From positions 124,001-188,000 of the forward strand of contig NZ_LQPT01000019.1 in the NCBI RefSeq assembly GCF_002102355.1: a stretch of 64,000 nucleotides of DNA, in the 5' to 3' direction. Both the position numbers and the translations under genes were made by a program. How positions within the stretch are numbered: position 1 is the stretch's first letter; each line of letters begins with the position of its first letter. This stretch comes from Mycobacterium sherrisii (GTDB lineage Bacteria; Actinomycetota; Actinomycetes; Mycobacteriales; Mycobacteriaceae). The notes below the pieces were generated by a model. The model saw only the letters and a program-made list of their open reading frames with translations. It was not told where the DNA came from and ran no database searches. This document shows positions 58,633 to 64,000 of this stretch, piece after piece.

Positions 58633-59868
58633 ATGGACGGCTCGGCATCAGTGTGGATTCTCGGCGGCTACCAAAGCGACTTTGCCCGCAACCTCAGCAG
58701 GGAGGGACATGACTTCGCGGCCCTGACCGCTGAAATCGTTGAGTCCACCTTGGCCGCCGCCAAGGTGGATGCCGGCGACATCGGCGTCGTCCATGTCGCG
58801 AACGCCTTCGGCGAGTTGTTCGCCGGACAGGGTCACCTCGGGGCAATGCCGGCCACGGTATGCGACGGACTGTGGGACACCCCGGCGGCGCGCCACGAAG
58901 CCGCGTGCGCGTCCGGCAGCGTCGCGGCGCTGGCGGCGCTGTCCGATCTGCGATCCGGGGCGTATGACACCGCGCTCGTGGTCGGGATCGAGCTGGAAAA
59001 GACGGTGCCCGGCGACACCGCCGCGCAGCATCTGGGCGCCGCGGCGTGGACGGGTCACGAGGGCGCCGACGCCCGCTATCTGTGGCCGTCGATGTTCTCC
59101 CAAGTCGCCGACGAATACGACCGCCGCTACGGCTTGGACGAGACCCACCTGCGCGCGATCGCACAATTGAACTTCGCCAACGCGCGACGCAACCCCAATG
59201 CCCAGACCCGCGGCTGGACCGTCCCCGATCCGATCACCGACGACGAGGCGTCGAACCCGATCACCGAGGGACGGCTGCGGCGCCTGGACTGCAGCCAAAT
59301 GACCGATGGCGGTGCGGGTTTGGTGCTGGTCAACGACGCCTACCTACGGAATCATCCCGGCGCGCGCCCGATCGGCCGCATCCAGGGCTGGGGACATCGC
59401 ACCGTCGGGCTCGGGTTGCAACAGAAGCTGGACCGTTCCGGCTCGGACGACCACGACCCCTACGTGTTGCCGCATGTGCGCTCGGCGGTGCTTGACGCGA
59501 TGCGTCGTGCCCGGGTGACCCTGGACGACACCGACGGGTTCGAAGTCCACGACTGCTTTACCCCCAGCGAGTACCTGGCTATCGACCACATCGGGCTAAC
59601 CGGTCCGGGCGAGTCGTTCAAGGCGATCGAAAACGGGGAGATCGAAATCGGCGGCCGGCTCCCGATCAACCCGAGCGGCGGACTGATCGGCGGCGGGCAT
59701 CCGGTCGGGGCCACCGGTGTGCGGATGCTGCTCGATGCGGCAAAACAGGTCAGCGGCGGCGCCGGCGAGTATCAGGTCGACGACGCAAAGACTTTCGGCA
59801 CATTGAATTTCGGCGGCAGCACGGCGACGACGGTCAGTTTCGTCGTCGGGACCACGCAAGGGAGCTGA
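58633..59868 (+). CDS. thiolase-family protein (acetyl-CoA acetyltransferase / lipid-transfer type; Rv0914c-like)
   Basis: 411 residues. Thiolase-fold signatures: nucleophile in E-A-A-C-A-S-G-S near residues 95-102 (Cys98), H-D-C-F-T-P-S-E near 304-311, and G-G-G-H-P-V-G-A-T-G-V-R-M near 355-367. Several motifs (H-D-C-F, G-G-H-P-x-G) place it with SCP2-thiolase-like enzymes, which handle branched or sterol-derived acyl-CoA. The position before the carotenoid-oxygenase gene matches Rv0914c/Rv0913c of H37Rv. The substrate is not known. Confidence 0.87.
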   Translation: MDGSASVWILGGYQSDFARNLSREGHDFAALTAEIVESTLAAAKVDAGDIGVVHVANAFGELFAGQGHLGAMPATVCDGLWDTPAARHEAACASGSVAALAALSDLRSGAYDTALVVGIELEKTVPGDTAAQHLGAAAWTGHEGADARYLWPSMFSQVADEYDRRYGLDETHLRAIAQLNFANARRNPNAQTRGWTVPDPITDDEASNPITEGRLRRLDCSQMTDGGAGLVLVNDAYLRNHPGARPIGRIQGWGHRTVGLGLQQKLDRSGSDDHDPYVLPHVRSAVLDAMRRARVTLDDTDGFEVHDCFTPSEYLAIDHIGLTGPGESFKAIENGEIEIGGRLPINPSGGLIGGGHPVGATGVRMLLDAAKQVSGGAGEYQVDDAKTFGTLNFGGSTATTVSFVVGTTQGS

Positions 59869-59871
59869 CAC

Positions 59872-61398
59872 ATGGCTATCCCCGGCGACGTGGCCATCGT
59901 CGGCAAGTTCCTGTCGACGCTGCCCGACGACGACGATCACCCGTACCGCACCGGCCCCTGGCGGCCGCAGACCACCGAGTGGGATGCCGACAATTTGATC
60001 GCGGTGGAGGGTGAGATTCCCGCCGACCTGGACGGCGTGTATCTGCGCAACACCGAGAACCCGCTGCATCCGGCGTTGCAGACCTATCACCCGTTCGACG
60101 GCGACGGCATGATCCACGTGGTGGGCTTTCGCGATGGAAAGGCCTTTTACCGCAACCGCTTTATTCGTACCGACGGTTTTCGAGCCGAGAACGACGCCGG
60201 CCAGCCGCTGTGGCCCGGGCTGGCCGAACCCGTACAGTTAGCTACCCGCGCGCAGGGTTGGGGTGCGCGGACCCGGATGAAGGACGCGTCGAGCACCGAC
60301 GTCATCGTGCACCGCGGCATCGCGCTGACCAGTTTCTATCAATGCGGTGACCTGTACCGGGTCGACCCGTATTCGGCGGAGACCTTGGGCAAGGAAAGCT
60401 GGAACGGACGCTTCCCCGCCGATTGGGGCGTCTCGGCACATCCGAAGGTCGACCACAGGACCGGAGAGCTGCTGTTCTTCAGCTACAGCAAGCAAGAGCC
60501 GTACCTGCGCTACGGCGTCGTCGACGACAACAGCGAGCTGGCCCATTACGTCGACGTCGAACTGCCCGGCCCACGTCTCCCCCATGACATGGCGTTCACC
60601 GAGAATTACGCCATCCTCAACGACTTTCCGTTGTTCTGGGACCCGCGGCTGCTTGAGCACGACGTACACCTACCCCGGTTCTATCCGGACCTGCCGTCGC
60701 GCTTCGCGGTGATTCCCCGCCGCGGCTCACCCGCCGACATCCGCTGGTTCGAGGCGGACCCCACCTTCGTGCTGCACTTCACCAACGCCTACGAGGATGG
60801 CGACGAGATCGTGTTGGACGGGTTCTTCGAGGGCGACCCTCAGCCGCTGGACACCGGAGGAACGAAGTGGGAGAAGCTGTTTCGCTTCCTCGCGCTGGAC
60901 CGGCTGCAGGCCCGGCTGCACCGGTGGCGCTTCAACATGGTCACCGGCGCGGTCAAAGAGGAACAGTTGTCGGACTCGATCACCGAATTCGGCACCATCA
61001 ACCCCGAGTACGCCGGCGGTAGCTACCGCTACACCTACGCCGCCACCGGCAAGCCGGGTTGGTTTTTGTTCGACGGACTGGTCAAACACGATGTGCGCAC
61101 CGGCGGCCAGGAGGGCTTCTCGTTCGGCGACGGCGTGTACGGCAGCGAGACCGCGATGGCACCGCGGGTGGGTGCCGGCGGCGAAGACGACGGCTACCTG
61201 GTCACCCTGACCACCGACATGAACGCCGACGCCTCCTACTGCTTGGTGTTCGACGCCGCCCGCATCGCCGACGGGCCGGTGTGCAAACTGCAACTGCCGG
61301 AACGCATTTCCAGCGGTACCCATTCGACGTGGGCGCCGGGTGACCAGTTGCGGCGCTGGCGCACCAGCGAGTCGGCGGCCGCCGCCGTCGCGCTGTGA
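59872..61398 (+). CDS. carotenoid oxygenase family protein (Rv0913c-like)
   Basis: A 508-residue seven-bladed propeller dioxygenase. Family features: Y-L-R-N-T-E-N-P near 56-63, H-P-F-D-G-D-G-M-I-H near 74-83, W-G-V-S-A-H-P-K-V-D near 183-192, L-P-H-D-M-A-F-T near 239-246 and H-S-T-W-A-P-G near the end. These supply the four Fe(II)-binding His, at about 189, 241, 305 and 484. It cleaves a conjugated C=C bond of carotenoids or apocarotenoids, or lignin-like stilbenes. ATG 59872 follows GGGAGCTGAC, three bases after the thiolase stop, so the pair is cotranscribed. Confidence 0.88.
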   Translation: MAIPGDVAIVGKFLSTLPDDDDHPYRTGPWRPQTTEWDADNLIAVEGEIPADLDGVYLRNTENPLHPALQTYHPFDGDGMIHVVGFRDGKAFYRNRFIRTDGFRAENDAGQPLWPGLAEPVQLATRAQGWGARTRMKDASSTDVIVHRGIALTSFYQCGDLYRVDPYSAETLGKESWNGRFPADWGVSAHPKVDHRTGELLFFSYSKQEPYLRYGVVDDNSELAHYVDVELPGPRLPHDMAFTENYAILNDFPLFWDPRLLEHDVHLPRFYPDLPSRFAVIPRRGSPADIRWFEADPTFVLHFTNAYEDGDEIVLDGFFEGDPQPLDTGGTKWEKLFRFLALDRLQARLHRWRFNMVTGAVKEEQLSDSITEFGTINPEYAGGSYRYTYAATGKPGWFLFDGLVKHDVRTGGQEGFSFGDGVYGSETAMAPRVGAGGEDDGYLVTLTTDMNADASYCLVFDAARIADGPVCKLQLPERISSGTHSTWAPGDQLRRWRTSESAAAAVAL

Positions 61399-61429
61399 AC
61401 CGCGAGTTGGGCCGGCACGTTTTTATTGC

Positions 61430-61921
61430 ATGGCGATGAACTCCCCCAGGTCCCGACGGAGTACGCATTGGCCCACGCACTTGGCGCCGATCGGTGCGAT
61501 TCGCTTTGCTCGCCGATCGGCCAATTTCGAAGAGACAGTGCGGTTTTACCGTGAGCTGGTCGGGCTGCCGCTGTTCGAGACGTTCGAGGCCAGCTACGGC
61601 AGCAACGGCGCTATCTTCGGTTTGCCCAGCTGGAACCTGACGATGGAGATCGTGCAGGCGGCCGACGGCGAGGTCGCGGTCGACGCCCACGAACAGTTGT
61701 GCCTGTACTTCCCGGATCACAAGGCCCAGCAGGCCGCGATCGCGCGCCTGCAGGCCGCGGGAGCACCGCAACCGGAGCAGCACCCCTATTGGGCGGCGAC
61801 GGGTGCCGTCACTTTCTGCGACCCCGACGGCCGGGAAGTCGTGTTCGCGCCGTTCGTGTTCGGAGTCAACGAGCCGAGCGACAGCTCGGGGTCGGGCAAA
61901 CACGAATTCCCGGGCGGCTGA
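61430..61921 (+). CDS. VOC-family (glyoxalase/dioxygenase-fold) protein
   Basis: About 163 residues from ATG 61430 or 61436. One VOC module: F-A-R-R-S-A-N-F-E-E-T-V-R-F-Y-R-E-L-V-G-L-P at about 29-50, H-E-Q-L-C-L-Y-F, and the C-terminal metal strand F-C-D-P-D-G-R-E-V-V-F-A near 128-139. Metal ligands would be His and Glu at the module ends. The enzyme activity cannot be predicted. Same direction as the carotenoid oxygenase, convergent with the membrane-protein gene (stops 3 bases apart). Confidence 0.8.
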   Translation: MAMNSPRSRRSTHWPTHLAPIGAIRFARRSANFEETVRFYRELVGLPLFETFEASYGSNGAIFGLPSWNLTMEIVQAADGEVAVDAHEQLCLYFPDHKAQQAAIARLQAAGAPQPEQHPYWAATGAVTFCDPDGREVVFAPFVFGVNEPSDSSGSGKHEFPGG

Positions 61922-61924
61922 GTT

Positions 61925-62356
61925 TCACCGGCCGGAGCGGCCGGAGGCAAGCGCCACGATCAACGACGCCGCCGAAGTCACGACCGCGCAGATCGCGCCG
62001 ACTCCGCCGACATACAGGCCATATTGCGCCGACACCGGCGGGTGGACGTTGAGCTTGTAGTACCACGCCACGAGCACCGCGATCAGCAGCGAAATGACCA
62101 GCGCGGCAACCGAAGCAAGCCGCGCCGACAACCCACGGCCGAGCATGGCACCGGACACCAGCAACACCGAGGACAGCAAGGTGATGAGCTGGCCCGCGCC
62201 GAAACCGGGGGGCAGCTGCAGGCTGCCGTGCCTACCCCCGATGGCGCTGGCCCAGCCGCCGCCACCGGCCGAGGTGGTGAGCCAGGGCAGCCAAACGCTG
62301 GCCGCAACCACCAAGGCAAACAGCGCCACCAACCATCCGGGGCGCAGGCGGGTCAT
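61925..62356 (-). CDS. small integral membrane protein (Rv0912-like)
   Basis: 143 residues with about four hydrophobic spans (residues 8-28, 50-72, 80-100, 112-135). It starts M-T-R-L-R-P-G-W-L-V-A-L-F-A-L. Position and orientation relative to the carotenoid oxygenase match Rv0912 of H37Rv. Function unknown. Confidence 0.78.
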   Translation of the reverse strand: MTRLRPGWLVALFALVVAASVWLPWLTTSAGGGGWASAIGGRHGSLQLPPGFGAGQLITLLSSVLLVSGAMLGRGLSARLASVAALVISLLIAVLVAWYYKLNVHPPVSAQYGLYVGGVGAICAVVTSAASLIVALASGRSGR

Positions 62357-62440
62357 GGTGCGACCTTAATAGGCCGTCGGACCGGCCATCGTGCGCCACG
62401 CAGGCCCGGCCGCAAGCCGGGCACCGGATCAGTGACCGGA

Positions 62441-62914
62441 TCAGTTACCGAGGCCGCGGGCTCCGTTCATCCCGGGGTCGGCACCGGTGAACACGGTGAC
62501 GAACCTTTCCAGGGACTCGTCGATGTCACTGCGCAGCGCGGCGGCGACGATCATGCCGATCGGCCCGAACAGGGCCGGTCCGCCGAGATGCACGTCGAAG
62601 CTGACCACCGAGCCGTCGTCCTTCGGCTTGACCTTCGCCAGCAGCTTGACCCTGACCCCGCCGACACCGTCGCCGTTGAGGGTCATCGCCTCCGGCGGTT
62701 TGTAGTGCACGATCGTCCACTTGATCCGGTTGAGCATGCCCTTGACCTCGACGATCGACTCGATCACCGTGCCCTTTTGCAGCTCGTCGGGAAGCTTGCT
62801 GCGCCAAACCCGGTGGATGCTCAGCCAGTCCTTGTAGCGGGACAGGTCGGAGGCGTGCTTCCAGGCCTGTTCTGGTGACAGGGGTACGTCGATGGATCCG
62901 GAGAGTTTCGCCAT
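62441..62914 (-). CDS. SRPBCC/START-domain protein, Rv0910-like (annotated as toxin in H37Rv)
   Basis: 157 residues from ATG 62912-62914. It begins M-A-K-L-S-G-S-I-D-V-P-L-S-P-E-Q-A-W, typical of the polyketide-cyclase/START fold, with L-N-G-D-G-V-G-G-V-R-V-K-L and V-S-F-D-V-H-L-G-G-P-A-L-F-G-P-I-G-M-I-V. It is very close to H37Rv Rv0910, which has been listed as the toxin of the Rv0909/Rv0910 pair, although the fold suggests binding a hydrophobic ligand. It is preceded by the small gene at 62919. Confidence 0.9.
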   Translation of the reverse strand: MAKLSGSIDVPLSPEQAWKHASDLSRYKDWLSIHRVWRSKLPDELQKGTVIESIVEVKGMLNRIKWTIVHYKPPEAMTLNGDGVGGVRVKLLAKVKPKDDGSVVSFDVHLGGPALFGPIGMIVAAALRSDIDESLERFVTVFTGADPGMNGARGLGN

Positions 62915-62918
62915 GTGC

Positions 62919-63104
62919 CTAGTTGTGCTGGTCGCCCTTGGCAGAGTCGGCCGCCTTCTTGGCCTCCTCCTGCACCTTGTGGATGGTGTCGGAATATTTG
63001 CCCTGCGTCTTGTCGTCGACGAACTCGCCGGCCTTGTCGATCGCCGTCTCGACCTTGTCGGCATGCTGCGCCAACAGATCCTTGGCCTTGTCCAGGAACC
63101 CCAT
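62919..63104 (-). CDS. small helical protein, Rv0909-like (annotated as antitoxin in H37Rv)
   Basis: 61 residues, all helix: [18 protein letters not shown] then [10 protein letters not shown] and a Lys/Ala-rich end. It resembles the Rv0909 / CsbD-like amphipathic proteins. It ends 4 bases before the START-domain gene, as in the H37Rv pair. The ATG follows AAAGGGATAACC on the minus strand. The antitoxin role is from H37Rv annotation, not visible here. Confidence 0.85.
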   Translation of the reverse strand: MGFLDKAKDLLAQHADKVETAIDKAGEFVDDKTQGKYSDTIHKVQEEAKKAADSAKGDQHN

Positions 63105-63190
63105 CGGTTATCCCTTTCCCCGCGGATCACCCGGGGCCGCCGGGGATCCTCCTTGCTGGCAGAACCCTACTTGCCGGGGGCGGTGTGGGA

Positions 63191-64000
63191 CTAATCACCC
63201 CGGTCTGTCGGCCGTCGCCACAATTGCGGCTCGATCCCGAGGATCCGGGCCCGGATCCACCAGGTGGCCTCGATGGCCGCCGCACCCAGGACCCCGATCT
63301 GCAAAGCGGTGGCCGTCACCACCGGATTCGAGAAGTCCAGCAGAAACTTCTGCTGCGCGAACGGGATGCTGAAGATCGCGACGTAGGCCAAGGCGCTGGC
63401 GGCCACCAGCGCCACCCGCCACCATTGGTAGGGACGCGCGACCACGGCCAGCACCCACAGCCCGGTCACCAGCAGCGTGATGAGCGCGGCGGTCGACGCC
63501 TGCTCCTGTTCGGTGAAGCTGGCGTGGCGGCCCTGGTACGCCACCAGATACGAGACGAAGGTAGCGGTGCCGACGATCACGCCGGACGGCACCGCCGAGG
63601 TGAGCACGCGCCGGACGAAGCGCGGATGGGCACGCTCGTTGTTGGGCGCCAGCGACAGGATGAACGACGGGATTCCGATGGTGAACCACGCGGCGATGGT
63701 GACGTGGATCGGTTGGAACGGATAGAGCAGCGGGTCGGCCCGCAGCGGTGTGGACAACAAACACTCGAGACCGACCAACAGCGCGAGCAGCACCGAGTAC
63801 ACCGTCTTGGTCAAGAACAGATTGGCCACCCGCTCGATGTTGCCGATCACCCGCCGACCCTCTCCCACGACATAGGGCAGCGTGGCAAACCTGTTGTCCA
63901 GCAACACTATCTGGGCTACCGCGCGCGAGGCCGGACTACCGGCGCCCATCGCGACACCGATGTCGGCATCCTTGAGCGCCAGCACGTCGTTGACGCCGTC
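63191..64000 (-). CDS. ctpE: P-type cation ATPase CtpE, 3' part (5' cut by window edge)
   Basis: The frame enters from beyond base 64000 with D-G-V-N-D (the conserved T-G-D-G-V-N-D hinge of P-type ATPases, Mg2+ binding). It then has [11 protein letters not shown], and six hydrophobic C-terminal spans with L-F-L-T-K-T-V-Y-S and L-x-P-N-N-E-R near the end. Gene order with the Rv0909/Rv0910 homologues identifies it as CtpE (Rv0908), reported as a calcium-uptake P-type ATPase. About 269 residues are visible; the catalytic D-K-T-G lies outside. Confidence 0.9.
   Translation of the reverse strand, partial: DGVNDVLALKDADIGVAMGAGSPASRAVAQIVLLDNRFATLPYVVGEGRRVIGNIERVANLFLTKTVYSVLLALLVGLECLLSTPLRADPLLYPFQPIHVTIAAWFTIGIPSFILSLAPNNERAHPRFVRRVLTSAVPSGVIVGTATFVSYLVAYQGRHASFTEQEQASTAALITLLVTGLWVLAVVARPYQWWRVALVAASALAYVAIFSIPFAQQKFLLDFSNPVVTATALQIGVLGAAAIEATWWIRARILGIEPQLWRRPTDRGD

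Noticed and set aside
63124-63140. TCACCCGGGG-like sequence upstream of the Rv0909-like gene
   Set aside because: It lacks the GGGTGA half and the second element. Chance match in GC-rich DNA.
1-64000. CRISPR arrays, prophage genes, complete insertion sequences, rRNA
   Set aside because: No regularly spaced repeats, no cas, integrase, capsid or transposase genes, and no rRNA sequence were seen. The only mobile-element trace is the terminus scar after the tRNA.

Overview
The window comes from a high-GC actinobacterium, almost certainly a slow-growing Mycobacterium. Diagnostic genes are pstS3/pstC2/pstA1, Ku, an Nramp mntH, an mmpS-mmpL pair, several secreted DUF732 proteins, an F420-type luciferase-like oxidoreductase, DUF4185, and the ctpE / small-protein / START-domain trio. 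From memory of M. tuberculosis H37Rv, the two ends of the window correspond in order to Rv0937c-Rv0924c (left, about 3.9-12.3 kb) and Rv0914c-Rv0908 (right, about 58.6-64 kb). The roughly 46 kb between them is mostly accessory relative to H37Rv.

Layout. 0-4.8 kb: end of a HAD hydrolase, a mannitol-dehydrogenase / PfkB-kinase pair, a membrane GGDEF protein, and Ku. 4.8-7.8 kb (minus): phosphate uptake pstS3-pstC2-pstA1 without a pstB. 8.3-12.3 kb: SDR, amine-dehydrogenase-like reductase, SDR, MntH. 12.4-18.2 kb: small secreted proteins and a lipoprotein, a fused gamma-glutamylcyclotransferase / poly-gamma-glutamate hydrolase, an F420 enzyme, tRNA-Arg(CCT), an IS21-like terminus scar, and a tandem duplication of a secreted-protein gene. 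18.4-25.1 kb: NmrA-like protein, GNAT, DHA2 efflux pump, MmpS/MmpL.

25.6-48.7 kb is the most interesting part: a self-contained redox and oxidant-repair island. It carries two paralogous SDRs, two cupins, two RidA-like proteins, a nitroreductase, a disulfide-type flavoprotein, a zinc-free quinone/alcohol oxidoreductase, an RclC-like DUF417 protein, a SIS protein, DUF421, an NDH-2-like flavoprotein, an orphan cytochrome oxidase subunit I, transaldolase, MsrA and MsrB. Two very large ATPase/LuxR (LAL/MalT-like) regulators sit in the middle, next to a decayed fragment of a third copy. Seven transcription units are preceded, in the correct orientation, by the same bipartite element: TCACCCGGGTGA, then about 11 unconserved bases, then GGRTGATGACNNCTCACCC. 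An eighth carries only the palindrome. The two halves are about 26.5 bp apart centre to centre. I found no description of this element in what I know; it defines a local regulon that I infer answers oxidant or electrophile stress.

48.7-51.4 kb holds two TetR paralogues, an unknown protein and a frameshifted GNAT. These are associated with a different palindrome family (TGGGGC-N4-GCCCCA) that recurs at 19.5 kb upstream of the GNAT/efflux genes, suggesting control in trans. 51.6-58.4 kb: DUF732 protein, truncated haemoglobin, CPA1 antiporter with a divergent TrkA protein, DUF4185 (GH183-type) protein, and an MHS transporter. 58.6-64 kb: thiolase, carotenoid oxygenase, VOC protein, membrane protein, START-domain protein with its small partner, and the 3' part of ctpE.
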